Shown: positions 26,331-35,300, counted from the first letter of the stretch. The stretch is DNA of 44,122 bases from Actinomycetes bacterium (GCA_021785695.1 JAJYEQ010000014.1:1-44122); one strand, 5' to 3'. Numbers and translations: made by a program. Notes: a model not told the origin generated them from the sequence alone.

Positions 26331-28298
26331 ATGACTGAAGCAAAACTGGAAGCGCTCCTGCAGGAGAGCCGGGCCTTCCCACCCACCGCGGAGTTCGCGG
26401 CCCAGGCCAACGCGCAGCCGTCGATCTACGCTGAGGCCGCCGCTGACCCGCTGGCCTGGTGGCGCAAGCAGGCCGAGCGACTGACCTGGCACACGGAGCC
26501 GACATCCACGCTGGAGTGGGATCTGCCCAACGCCAAGTGGTTCGCCGACGGGATGATCAACGCCAGCGTCAACTGCGTCGACCGTCACGTGGCGGCCGGC
26601 CGCGGGGACAAGGTCGCCTATCACTGGGTGTCCGACATCGAGGGGGAGTCCCGCACCATCACCTATAGCCAGTTGCTCGAGATGGTGTGCCAGGCGGCCA
26701 ACGCCTTCACCCAGCTCGGCGTCAAGCAGGGCGACCGGGTGGCCGTGTACCTTCCGATGATCCCCGAGACCGTCGTGACGATGCTGGCCCTGGCGCGCCT
26801 GGGCGCGATCCACTCGGTGGTGTTCGCCGGCTTCTCCGCCGACGCCCTCTCGAGCCGCATCATCGACTCGGACTGCCGCTTCGTGGTGACGGCCGATGGG
26901 GCCATGCGGCGCGGCACGCCGAGCCCGCTCAAGCCCGCGGTCGACGAGGCGCTGCAGAGCTGCCCGAACGTGCAGAGCGTGGTCGTCGTCAAGCGCACCG
27001 GCGGCGACGTGCACTGGGTGGAGGGCCGGGACTACTGGTGGGACGACCTGATGGCCCCCCAGAGCACCGAGCACACTCCCGAGTACTTCCCGGCCGAGCA
27101 GACGCTGCTCATCATGTACACCTCGGGCACGACGGCCAAGCCCAAGGGCATCTTCCACACCACGGGCGGGTACCTCACCCACTGCGTGGCCACGTACCAC
27201 TACATCTTCGACCTGAAGGTGGACACCGACGTCCTGTGGACGGCGGCCGACATCGGCTGGATCACCGGCCACAGCTACATCGTCTACGGCCCCCTGGCCG
27301 CCGGGGCGACCCAGGTGATGTACGAGGGGCTGCCCGACTCGGGTGGGCGCGACCGCTGGTGGAAGATCATCGCGCAGTACGGGGTGTCCAAGCTCTACAC
27401 GGCGCCCACGACGATCCGCACCCTGATGAAGTGGGGCGAGGATCTGCCCGACGGCCACGACCTCTCGAGCCTCAAGCTGCTGGGCACGGTCGGCGAGCCG
27501 ATCAACCCCGAGGCCTGGATGTGGTACCGCAAGCACGTCGGTCACGACAACTGCCCGATCGTGGACACCTGGTGGCAGACCGAGACGGGTGGGATCATGG
27601 CGACCCCGCTGCCGGGCATCACGACGACCAAGCCGGGCGCCGCGATGACCCCGTTCCCCGGGATCAGCCTGGACGTCGTGGACAACGAGGGCCAGTCCGT
27701 GGGCAACGGCGAGGGGGGCTACCTGGTGGCCACCGCGCCCTGGCCGGGCATGACGCGCGGCATCTACGGCGACCCCGAGCGCTACTTCGCCACGTACTGG
27801 GCACGCTTCCCGGGCATGTACTTCGCCGGTGACGGCGCCAAGCGCGACGACGACGGCGACCTGTGGCTGCTCGGCCGCATCGACGACGTCATGAACATCT
27901 CGGGCCACCGCCTCTCGACGACCGAGGTCGAGCACGCGCTGGTCGGCCACCCCATGGTGGCCGAGGCCGCGGTGGTCGGCGCGTCCGACGAGACGACCGG
28001 TCAGGCGATCGTTGCCTTCGTGACCCTCAAGCTGTCGGCGGAGGACGCCAACAAGGACCAGGCGCCGCTGATCGAGGAGTTGCGCCAGCACGTGGCGCGC
28101 ACCATCAGCCCGATCGCCAAGCCGCGTCAGATCATCCTGACGCCTGAGCTGCCCAAGACACGCTCGGGCAAGATCATGCGCCGCCTCCTGCGCGACGTGG
28201 CCGAGCGCCGGGCCCTGGGTGACGTGACCACCCTCACGGACCCCACCGTGGTCAACATGATTGCGGGCCTGCTGGAGACCGACGGGTCCGAGGACTAG
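26331..28298 (+). CDS. acs: Acetyl-CoA synthetase (AMP-forming)
   Basis: Activates acetate to acetyl-CoA with ATP. The 655 residues match family length. The ATP loop YTSGTTAKPKG is near 262, TWWQTETGGIM near 415, the GDGAKRDDDGDLWLLGRIDDVMNISGH hinge region near 500, and the C-terminal catalytic lysine in TRSGKIMRR near 614, the usual site of acetylation control. ATG 26331 follows a GGGGG ribosome site (26322-26326). It has its own promoter and, with the preceding transporter, forms an acetate assimilation pair. Confidence 0.95.
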   Translation: MTEAKLEALLQESRAFPPTAEFAAQANAQPSIYAEAAADPLAWWRKQAERLTWHTEPTSTLEWDLPNAKWFADGMINASVNCVDRHVAAGRGDKVAYHWVSDIEGESRTITYSQLLEMVCQAANAFTQLGVKQGDRVAVYLPMIPETVVTMLALARLGAIHSVVFAGFSADALSSRIIDSDCRFVVTADGAMRRGTPSPLKPAVDEALQSCPNVQSVVVVKRTGGDVHWVEGRDYWWDDLMAPQSTEHTPEYFPAEQTLLIMYTSGTTAKPKGIFHTTGGYLTHCVATYHYIFDLKVDTDVLWTAADIGWITGHSYIVYGPLAAGATQVMYEGLPDSGGRDRWWKIIAQYGVSKLYTAPTTIRTLMKWGEDLPDGHDLSSLKLLGTVGEPINPEAWMWYRKHVGHDNCPIVDTWWQTETGGIMATPLPGITTTKPGAAMTPFPGISLDVVDNEGQSVGNGEGGYLVATAPWPGMTRGIYGDPERYFATYWARFPGMYFAGDGAKRDDDGDLWLLGRIDDVMNISGHRLSTTEVEHALVGHPMVAEAAVVGASDETTGQAIVAFVTLKLSAEDANKDQAPLIEELRQHVARTISPIAKPRQIILTPELPKTRSGKIMRRLLRDVAERRALGDVTTLTDPTVVNMIAGLLETDGSED

Positions 28299-28304
28299 GC
28301 GAGG

Positions 28305-28344
28305 GGGCTTCGACTCCTGGCCGCTCGGTCAGGAGTCGAAGCCC
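28305..28344. terminator. Bidirectional terminator hairpin between acs and the FAD enzyme
   Basis: 15 bp arms (28305-28319 and 28330-28344) around a 10 nt loop. The right arm is the last codons of the convergent FAD gene, so the left arm is a mirror copy of coding sequence. Confidence 0.65.
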
Positions 28345-29741
28345 ACGCCGAACAGGTCGAGCAGGCGGAGCCAGAGGCTGCGACGGCCCTGGTGCTCATC
28401 GGCGCGCCGGATGGCGCCCTGCGTCAGGCGGATCAGGATCCAGCGCAGGGGCTCGGGCGGGAAGGGCAGCGGGCGCCGGCGCACCATGGTCAGGCCCGTG
28501 CGCTCGGACTCGAGTCCGTCGAGCAGGTCGAGCATCGTGGCCGCGCCGAAGCGCGACGCGCCCACCCCGAGGCCCGTGTAGCCCAGCGCGTAGGTGACCT
28601 TCCCGTCGTAGGCGGTGCCCCAGAACGGCGAGAAGCGCGTGCACGTGTCGATCGCCCCGCCCCAGGCGTGGGTGAAGCGGACGTCGGCCAGCTGGGGGAA
28701 CGTCGAGAGGAAGTGGCTGGCCAGCGTCGCGTAGGTCTCGGCGTTGAACTCGGGCTCGCGCCGCACGCGGCCCCACAGGTTGTAGACGGCGTCCCACCCG
28801 CCCCACACGATGCTGCGATCCGCGGTCAGCCGGTAGTAGTGGAAGCGGTTGCCCGCGTCGGAGACCCCCTCGCGGCCCGCCCAGCCGATCCGGGCCATCT
28901 GCTCGTCGCTGAGGGGCTCGGTGACCAGCTGGTAGTCGTAGACGGGCACGACGTACTTGCGCACCGAGCGCACGAGGGAGGGAAACACGTTGGTGGCCAG
29001 CGCCACCCGGGCCGCGGTCACGGCGCCGTAGGGGGTGTGGACGCGCATGGCGTCGTCGACGTCCTCGAGCCACTCCACCTTGGAGTTCTCGAAGATCTGC
29101 ACGCCCAGGCTCAGGCACGCGCGCTCGAGTCCCCACACCAGGCGGGCCGGGTCCACCAGCGCCGTGCCGTCGGGGTCGAAGATCCCGCCGCAGTAGGTGG
29201 GCGAGTTGACGCGGGCGCGGATCTCCTCGGCGCTCAGGACCTCGACGTGGTCGCCCATCTCGTTGCGCAGCGCGGCCTCCTCTTCCATGTCGCGCATCTG
29301 CCAGGGCTCCAGGGCCGCGCGCAGCTCTCCGGTGCGCTCCCAGTCGCACTGGATGCCGTAGCGGGCGATCGTCTGCTCGATGGCGTTCAGGTTCTCGCGG
29401 CCGAGGCGCTCGATGAGGGCCATCTCGTCGGGGAAGCGCCGCTGACCGTTGTTGAACCCGTGGGTCAGCGAGTACGAGCAGAACCCGCCGTTGCGGCCCG
29501 AGGCACCCGCCCCCGTCTCGTACTGCTCCAGGACCACGACCTGGCGCTCGGGATCGCGCTCCTTGGCGATCAGGGCCGTCCACAGGCCGGTGTAGCCCGC
29601 GCCGACGATGCACAGGTCGGCCCCGATCTCGCCGATCAGGGCCGAATGCGACTCGGGCTCCAGGGGGTCCGAGTCGAGCCACCACAGTTGGGGCTGCACA
29701 TCGGCCAGGTGACGAAGGACTGAGGGACTCTTGTGGTCCAT
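28329..29741 (-). CDS. FAD-dependent amine/amino acid oxidase family (DAO, PuuB-like)
   Basis: The 470-residue flavoprotein has a dinucleotide loop DLCIVGAGYTGLWTA near residue 38. GAGASGRNGGFCSYSLTHG is typical of the gamma-glutamylputrescine oxidase-like branch of the DAO family. A C-terminal FAD-contact segment reads YALGYTGLGVGASRFGA. Members oxidise amines or amino acids, producing aldehyde or keto acid with ammonia; the substrate here is unknown. ATG 29741 has GGAG 4 nt upstream and a TAGGTT box 8 nt upstream; an open frame further up lacks a ribosome site. A palindrome overlaps the start region. Confidence 0.82.
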   Translation of the reverse strand: MDHKSPSVLRHLADVQPQLWWLDSDPLEPESHSALIGEIGADLCIVGAGYTGLWTALIAKERDPERQVVVLEQYETGAGASGRNGGFCSYSLTHGFNNGQRRFPDEMALIERLGRENLNAIEQTIARYGIQCDWERTGELRAALEPWQMRDMEEEAALRNEMGDHVEVLSAEEIRARVNSPTYCGGIFDPDGTALVDPARLVWGLERACLSLGVQIFENSKVEWLEDVDDAMRVHTPYGAVTAARVALATNVFPSLVRSVRKYVVPVYDYQLVTEPLSDEQMARIGWAGREGVSDAGNRFHYYRLTADRSIVWGGWDAVYNLWGRVRREPEFNAETYATLASHFLSTFPQLADVRFTHAWGGAIDTCTRFSPFWGTAYDGKVTYALGYTGLGVGASRFGAATMLDLLDGLESERTGLTMVRRRPLPFPPEPLRWILIRLTQGAIRRADEHQGRRSLWLRLLDLFGVGFDS

Positions 29742-29746
29742 GACGC

Positions 29747-29763
29747 TCCAACCTACGGTTGGA
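29747..29763. promoter_or_regulatory. Palindromic operator candidate over the FAD-oxidase promoter
   Basis: TCCAACC-TAC-GGTTGGA, 7 bp perfect arms. It covers the minus-strand -10 box TAGGTT (29750-29755) and most of the GGAG ribosome site, so a protein bound here would block expression. Confidence 0.5.
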
Positions 29764-29788
29764 CTCACCCTCTCTAGGAACTCCCTCT

Positions 29789-29809
29789 TTCACCCGGTGC
29801 CCGGGTGAA
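29789..29809 (-). terminator. Hairpin between the OYE and FAD-oxidase genes
   Basis: TTCACCCGG and CCGGGTGAA flank a 3 nt loop. It lies 49 bp after the OYE stop on the minus strand and upstream of the FAD-oxidase promoter; it may be a terminator without T-run. Confidence 0.4.
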
Positions 29810-29858
29810 CGCCAGTGTCCACCAGCCTCTGGCCCCATGCTACTGGGGCCCGGGGTGG

Positions 29859-30923
29859 CTACAAGGCCCGAGCGCGCTCGAGCTGGCTGGGCCAGGTGAT
29901 GCGCTCGCCGAGGGCCTCGGCGGCCCCGAGCGCCCAGCGCGGGTTGCGCAGGAAGGCGCGGGCCAGCATCACGGCGTCCGCGCGTTGGCTGGCCACGATC
30001 TCCTCGGCCTGGTCGGGCTCGGTGATCATCCCGACGGCACTGGTCGGCACGCCGCTGGCGCGCCGCACGCCCTCGGCGAAGGGCACCTGGTATCCGGGAC
30101 CGACGGGAATGCGCGCGTCGGCGACGTTGCCCCCACTGGACACATCGATCAGGTCCACGCCGTGGTCACCCAGCCAGACGCCCACCTGCTCGACCTGCTC
30201 TAGGTCGAGTCCGCCCTCGGTCCAGTCAGTCGCCGACACCCGCACCAGCAGGGGCACGTCGGGGCCGATCGTCTCGCGCACGGCGTCCACCACCCGCAAG
30301 AGCAGGCGCGCGCGGCCCGCCAGATCGCCGCCGTAGGCGTCGTCCCGCTGGTTCGACAGGGGCGAGAGGAACTGGTGGAGCAGGTAGCCGTGCGCCGCGT
30401 GAAGCTCGATCACGTCGAAGCCGGCCGCCCGCGCGCGGCCCGCGGCGGCCCCGAAGGCCGTGACCAGCTCGTCGAGCTCGGCGAGCGAGAGCGCTCGCGG
30501 GGTCGGGTACGTGCCGAAGGCGATCGCGCTCGGCGCCACGGTCACCCAGCCACCCTCGGCCGGCGAGGCGATGAGGTGGTCGGCCCACGGCGCCATCGTG
30601 GAGCCCTTGCGACCCGCGTGGGACAGCTGGACCCCGATGAGCGCGCCCTGGGCGTGCACGAAGTCCACGACGTCGCGCCACGCCTCGACCTGGGCGTCGT
30701 TCCACAGTCCCGGGCACGCGATCGAGATCCGGCCCTCGGGCACCACGCCGGTCGCCTCGGCCATGATCAGCCCCGCACCTCCGGTGGCGAAGACCCCCAG
30801 GTGCATGCGGTGCCAGGCGCCCACGATGCCGTCGTCGGCCGAGTACTGGCACATCGGGCTGACCCAGCAGCGATTCGGGATCTCCAGGGAGCGCAGGCGC
30901 AAGGGACGGAACAGGGCAGACAT
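29859..30923 (-). CDS. NADH:flavin oxidoreductase, Old Yellow Enzyme family (YqjM/NamA-like)
   Basis: FMN TIM-barrel reductase acting on activated C=C bonds. The 354 residues start LFRPLRLRSLEIPNRCWVSPMCQYSADDG with the active-site Cys near 25, typical of the thermophilic-like class. GVQLSHAGRKG near 100, HAAHGYLLHQFLSPLSNQR near 175 with both substrate-binding His residues, and SSGGN follow. Start ATG 30923 has GGAGG 5 nt upstream; the frame continues upstream without support. It diverges from the FAA-family gene. The natural substrate is unknown. Confidence 0.92.
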   Translation of the reverse strand: MSALFRPLRLRSLEIPNRCWVSPMCQYSADDGIVGAWHRMHLGVFATGGAGLIMAEATGVVPEGRISIACPGLWNDAQVEAWRDVVDFVHAQGALIGVQLSHAGRKGSTMAPWADHLIASPAEGGWVTVAPSAIAFGTYPTPRALSLAELDELVTAFGAAAGRARAAGFDVIELHAAHGYLLHQFLSPLSNQRDDAYGGDLAGRARLLLRVVDAVRETIGPDVPLLVRVSATDWTEGGLDLEQVEQVGVWLGDHGVDLIDVSSGGNVADARIPVGPGYQVPFAEGVRRASGVPTSAVGMITEPDQAEEIVASQRADAVMLARAFLRNPRWALGAAEALGERITWPSQLERARAL

Positions 30924-30928
30924 CACAA

Positions 30929-30948
30929 CCTCCAGAGGGGGTAGCGTA
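30929..30948 (-). promoter_or_regulatory. OYE gene promoter box and ribosome site
   Basis: TACGCT (30943-30948, minus strand) as -10 and GGAGG (30929-30933) 5 nt before ATG 30923. Confidence 0.5.
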
Positions 30949-30979
30949 CCCGCGTCACGGAGGGGGTCGGACACCTCGG

Positions 30980-31008
30980 TAAACTCGTCCAACACTCGCG
31001 ACAAGGAG
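30980..31008 (+). promoter_or_regulatory. FAA-family gene promoter box and ribosome site
   Basis: TAAACT (30980-30985) as -10 and AAGGAG (31003-31008) 5 nt before ATG 31014. Confidence 0.55.
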
Positions 31009-31013
31009 TAGCC

Positions 31014-31862
31014 ATGCGCATCGCCTCCGTGGCCGGCCGCGCTGTCGTCGTTCGCGACGACGGCTTCGTCGACGTCGCCCTCGCCTCCGAGGGGACGCTG
31101 CCGTCGGAGACGCTCGCCCTGGTAGCCCAGCTGGACCGGCTGGCCTCCTGGTACCACCCCGACGTCGCGCTGAGCGAGCGCATCGATCTGGCCGAGCTGG
31201 CCCTCGACGCGCGCGTCGGTCCGGTGGTCGCGTCGCCCAGCCAGGTGTTCGCCATCGGGCTGAACTACCGGACCCACGCGCTGGAGATGGGGCTGGTGAC
31301 CCCACCCAAGCCCATGGTCTTCACGAAGTTCCCCTCGTGCCTCACCGGAGCGGCCGCCACCTTCCCCCTGCCCTCCGACGAGGTGGACTGGGAGGCCGAG
31401 CTGGTCGTCGTGATCGGCGCCGGCGGGCGCGACCTCAGCCTCGAGGAGGCACCAGGCGCCATCGCCGGGTACTGCGTGGGCCAGGACATCAGCAACCGGG
31501 CCCTGCAGCTGCTCGGGTCGCCCGCCCAGTTCTCGCTGGGCAAGTCCCACCGCCACTACGGGCCGGTCGGCCCCTGGATCACGACGGCCGACGAGATCCC
31601 CGATCCCAACGATCTGGCGATCTCCTGCAGCGTCAACGACGTCCTCTACCAGGACGCCTCGACCAGCGACATGATCTTCACGGTCTTCGAGATCGTCGCC
31701 TACCTGTCGACGGTGTGCGAACTGCACCCGGGCGACCTGATCTTCACGGGCAGCCCGGCCGGTGTGGGCCAGGGCCACCGCCCCCCGATCTTCCTGCGCT
31801 CGGGCGACGTCGTGGCCACCACCATCGAGCGGTTGGGCAGCCTGCGCAACGTCGCCGAGTAG
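31014..31862 (+). CDS. Fumarylacetoacetate hydrolase (FAH) family protein
   Basis: The 282-residue protein has a short N-terminal domain and the FAH fold. Metal-binding acids are in DWEAELVVVIG near 124 and GQDISNR near 158. KSHRHYGPVGPWITTADEIPDP and HPGDLIFTGSPAGVG are typical. Family members hydrolyse or decarboxylate acylpyruvates, often in aromatic degradation (HpcE-like) or as oxaloacetate decarboxylases; the substrate is not determinable here. It is divergent from the OYE gene, with a good promoter and ribosome site. Confidence 0.9.
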   Translation: MRIASVAGRAVVVRDDGFVDVALASEGTLPSETLALVAQLDRLASWYHPDVALSERIDLAELALDARVGPVVASPSQVFAIGLNYRTHALEMGLVTPPKPMVFTKFPSCLTGAAATFPLPSDEVDWEAELVVVIGAGGRDLSLEEAPGAIAGYCVGQDISNRALQLLGSPAQFSLGKSHRHYGPVGPWITTADEIPDPNDLAISCSVNDVLYQDASTSDMIFTVFEIVAYLSTVCELHPGDLIFTGSPAGVGQGHRPPIFLRSGDVVATTIERLGSLRNVAE

Positions 31863-31881
31863 CCAACGCCCCCGGGGGGAG

Positions 31882-31960
31882 TGGTCGGGCTGGGGAGATT
31901 CGAACTCCCGATCTCTCGGCCCCCAGCCGAGCGCTCTAGACCAAACTAAGCCACAGCCCG
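31882..31960 (-). tRNA. tRNA-Pro, anticodon GGG
   Basis: On the minus strand the sequence folds as a full cloverleaf. It has a 7 bp acceptor (CGGGCTG with CAGCCCG), a D arm, an anticodon stem CTCGG/CCGAG with loop CTGGGGG (anticodon GGG, reading CCC and CCU), a 5 nt variable region and a T arm GGGAG-TTCGAAT-CTCCC. The discriminator is A, and the CCA end is encoded at 31882-31884. Confidence 0.95.
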
Positions 31961-31999
31961 TGAGACAGCCATGCTAGCCCACGGCTTTGGCGCCGAGCC

Positions 32000-32155
32000 T
32001 CACGGTGCGAGCCGGTGACCGCCGTGCGCCTGGTCGGGATGGGTGAGCCACGCGCGGGCCTCGCACAGGAACGCCAGCGTCTCGCCGGTCGCCTGGGCGC
32101 GAATCGCGTGGAGGATGCGCTCGTCGAGCGCGGTGAGCAGATCGTCAACGGGCAT
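32000..32155 (-). CDS. 51-residue hypothetical protein
   Basis: ATG 32155 is preceded by a perfect AGGAGG (32160-32165, minus strand) 4 nt upstream, the strongest ribosome site in the window. The product (MPVDDLLTALDERILHAIRA at the start, ending DQAHGGHRLAP) looks like two amphipathic helices with a single Cys and a Gly/His tail. No family is recognised. It lies between tRNA-Pro and gltB, on the opposite strand to gltB, and overlaps the 3' end of the 27-codon ORF by 11 bp. The ribosome site is the main support. Confidence 0.55.
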   Translation of the reverse strand: MPVDDLLTALDERILHAIRAQATGETLAFLCEARAWLTHPDQAHGGHRLAP

Positions 32156-32228
32156 GGTGCCTCCTGGGGTCGAGCAGCGGGCCGACGTCGCCGCCGCTGG
32201 CCGGGGGCACCGGCAGCGACGGGGTCAT
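32145..32228 (-). CDS. 27-residue leaderless ORF (possible leader peptide)
   Basis: ATG 32228 lies exactly 6 nt after a TACGCT box (32235-32240), the same geometry as trpS, scpA and trpC in this window. The peptide starts MTPSLPVPPASGGDV and ends RRHHAR. Its codons 22-23 are AGG-AGG, rare in this GC-rich code, and at the same time form the Shine-Dalgarno of the 51-residue ORF. Its stop lies within that ORF. This suggests translational coupling or a stalling leader; a chance ORF in a 5' leader cannot be excluded. Confidence 0.4.
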   Translation of the reverse strand: MTPSLPVPPASGGDVGPLLDPRRHHAR

Positions 32229-32234
32229 CGGGCC

Positions 32235-32240
32235 AGCGTA
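32235..32240 (-). promoter_or_regulatory. -10 box of the small ORF pair
   Basis: TACGCT on the minus strand, 6 nt before ATG 32228. Divergent from the gltB promoter 26 bp away. Confidence 0.5.
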
Positions 32241-32263
32241 CGCCGAGCGATGCGCCGGCCGAT

Positions 32264-32272
32264 TGTTATACT
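32264..32272 (+). promoter_or_regulatory. Extended -10 promoter of gltB
   Basis: TGTTATACT: a TGN extension plus TATACT, the best -10 in the window. Transcription would start near 32279, giving a leader of about 40 nt. Confidence 0.6.
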
Positions 32273-32284
32273 CGGCGCGGGTCA

Positions 32285-32305
32285 GCGTTGCCCCGTTGGC
32301 AACGC
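32285..32305 (+). promoter_or_regulatory. Inverted repeat in the gltB leader
   Basis: GCGTTGCC (32285-32292) and GGCAACGC (32298-32305), 8 bp perfect arms with a 5 nt centre. It begins just after the predicted start of transcription and ends 3 nt before the GGAG site. It may be a repressor operator or an RNA hairpin controlling glutamate synthase. Confidence 0.5.
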
Positions 32306-32318
32306 GAACTGGAGCCCC

Positions 32319-35300
32319 GTGCTGACCCTCTACGATCCCGCGTTCGAGCACGACGCGTGCGGCGTGGGGATGGTGGCTGACCTGACGGGCCGGGCGACCA
32401 ACCAGACGATCCGCGACGCCCTGACGATCCTGGAGAACCTCGACCACCGCGGGGCCGCGGGGGCCGACCCGGCCTCGGGTGACGGGGCTGGCATCCTGCT
32501 CCAGATCCCACACGCCGCGGTGACCTCCTGGTTCGCCGACGTGCCCGCCCCGGGCGGCTACGGCATCGCCGCGTGGATGCTCAACGGCACGCTCCCGGAC
32601 CTCCAGCGCGCCGTCGACGATGCGGCGACCCGCCTGGGCCTGGCCCGCGCCGGCGAGCGCCCGGTGCCCGTCGACGCGACCCTGCTGGGCCCGACGTCGC
32701 GCTCCAGCGAGCCGGTGCAGGTCATGCACCTCCTGGTACCCACCGGCGACCTGGCCGAGGACCGCCTCGAGCTGGCCCTCTTCCTCCTGCGCCGCCTGGT
32801 CGAGCGCAGCGGGGTCGCCTACGGCGTGTCGGCCTCCAGCCGCACGCTCGTCTACAAGGGCATGCTGACCGCCCCCCAGCTGCGCTCCTACTACCTCGAC
32901 CTGGCCGACGACCAGCTGGCCTCGGCCGTCGCCGTCGTGCACAGCCGGTTCTCCACCAACACCCTGCCGCGCTGGGAGCAGGCCCACCCCTTCCACTTCA
33001 TCGCCCACAACGGTGAGATCAACACCATCCGGGGCAACCGGAACTGGATGACCGCGCGCGAGTCCACTCTGGCCGCCCCCGGGTGGCCGGTCGGCATCGA
33101 GGAGATCACGCCGCTCGTCACCCCGGGTCGCAGCGACTCGGCCACCTTCGACGAGGTCGTCGAGCTGCTGGTCCATGGCGGCCGCTCACTGGCCCACGCC
33201 GTGCTCATGATGATCCCCGAGGCCTGGGAGCGCTCCACCACCATGGACGGGGCCCGGCGCGACTTCTACCGCTACCACGCCGCGCTCATGGAGCCCTGGG
33301 ACGGGCCGGCGTCAATCACGTTCTGCGACGGCCGGGTGGTGGGCGCGGTCCTGGACCGCAACGGCCTGCGCCCCGCCCGCTACTGGGTCACCGACGACGA
33401 CCGGGTGATCTTCGCCAGCGAGGTCGGCGCCTTGCCGGTGGACCCGGCGCGCGTGCGGGCCAAGGGCCGCCTCCAGCCCGGGCGCATCTTCCTGGTCGAC
33501 CTGGCCGCGGGCCGCATCGTCGAGGACGCCGAGGTCAAGGAGGCGCTGGCGCGCCAGGCCCCCTACGGGCGCTGGCTGGAGGACCAGCAGGTCTCCCTGG
33601 ACAGCGTCGAGCCCCGGCCCATGCTCGAGCCGAGCTTCGCCTCGGTGCGCCGCCGCCAGCGCACCTTCGGCTACAGCGACGAGGACCTGCGCCTGATCCT
33701 GGCGCCCATGGCGGCCACGGGGGAGGAGTCGATCGGGTCCATGGGCTCCGACGCCGCCCTGGCGGTGCTGTCGCGGCGCCCCCGCTCGATCTTCGACTAC
33801 GTCACCCAGCTGTTCGCCCAGGTCACCAACCCGCCCCTCGACGCCATCCGCGAGGAGCTGGTGACCGCGACGCGCGTGACGATCGGCGGCGAGGAGAACC
33901 TCTTCGGCGCCGCTCCCGAGCACGCCCACCAGATCGTGCTGGCCTCTCCCGTGCTGAGCAGCGAGGACTTCGCCAAGCTGCGCTACCTCGACGAGAGCGA
34001 GCGGGTCCACGGGTTCACGCCCGTGGTGCTCGACGGGCTCTTTCCCGTCGATCGCGACGAGGCCCTGGGCCCCGTGCTGGCCGACGCCATCACCGCGGTG
34101 GCCGACGCCGCCGTGCGCGCGGTGCGCGCCGGGGCCACCATCGTCATCCTGAGCGACCGGCCGACCTCGGCCACCTTGGCCCCGATCCCGAGCCTGCTGC
34201 TGGTCACCGCGGTCCATCACCGCCTGGTGGCCGAGCACCTGCGCACCCGGGCCGCCCTGGTCGTGGAGGCCGGCGACGTGCGCGAGGTCCACCACGTGGC
34301 CGCACTGCTCGGCTTCGGCGCCTCGGCGATCTGCCCGTACCTGGCCTACGAGTCCATCGACGCCCTGGTCGAGCAGGGCCTGCTCGGCTCGTTGACGGCC
34401 TTCGAGGCTCGCTACCAGTACGCCAAGGCCCTGACCAAGGGCGTCGTCAAGGTCATGTCCAAGATGGGCGTGAGCACGGTGGCCAGCTATCTGGGCTCCG
34501 AGCTCTTCGAGGTCGTCGGGCTCGGCCCGCGCCTGGTGGCGCGGTTCTTCCCCAACCTGACCTCGCGCATCGGGGGCGCCGAGCTGGACCGCATCGCGAA
34601 CGACGTGCGCCGCTGGCACCGGCAGGCCTACCAGGACGAGCCGAGGGTCGGGGACCCCCTGGAGAACCCGGGGGAGTACCAGTGGCGTCGCGACGGCGAG
34701 CTCCACCTCTTCAACCCGGCCAGTGTCCAGAAGCTCCAGCACGCCACGCGCGAGGGACGCTACGACATCTTCCAGGAGTACACGCGCCTGGTCGACGACC
34801 AGTCGGCCGGGCACCTGACCCTGCGCTCGCTCTTGGACCTGCGCCCCGCGCCGACCCCGGTGCCCCTCGACGAGGTGGAGAGCGAGGCCGCGATCATCGC
34901 GCGCTTCTCGACCGGGGCCATGTCCTACGGGTCCATCAGCGAGGAGGCGCACACCACCCTGGCGGTGGCCATGAACCGCCTGGGCGCGCGATCCAACACC
35001 GGCGAGGGCGGCGAGGACGAGCGACGCTACGAGGTCGAGGACCCGCGCGCCAACCGGCGCTCGGCCATCAAGCAGGTGGCGTCGGGACGCTTCGGGGTGA
35101 CCAGCCGCTATCTGGTCAACGCCGACGACCTCCAGATCAAGATGGCCCAGGGAGCCAAGCCCGGCGAAGGCGGGCAGCTCCCGGGCGCCAAGGTCTACCC
35201 CTGGATCGCCGAGGTGCGCCACTCGACACCCGGCGTCGGCCTGATCTCGCCGCCTCCGCACCACGACATCTATTCCATCGAGGACCTCAAGCAGCTCATC

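Noticed and set aside
29831..29850. GGCCCC and GGGGCC repeat with 8 nt loop just before the OYE stop end
   Set aside because: Six GC pairs in a GC-rich genome are expected by chance; less convincing than the 9 bp hairpin beside it.
30924..31778. Apparent N-terminal extension of the OYE protein
   Set aside because: It is antisense to the FAA-family gene; GGAGG before ATG 30923 and the canonical N-terminus define the start.
31882..31960. tRNA-Pro as an integration site
   Set aside because: No repeat of the tRNA 3' end was noticed elsewhere in the window and no integrase lies next to it.
32043..32318. Upstream extension of GltB by 92 residues
   Set aside because: It would cross the extended -10 promoter and inverted repeat and lies before the catalytic Cys propeptide; GTG 32319 with GGAG fits the family.
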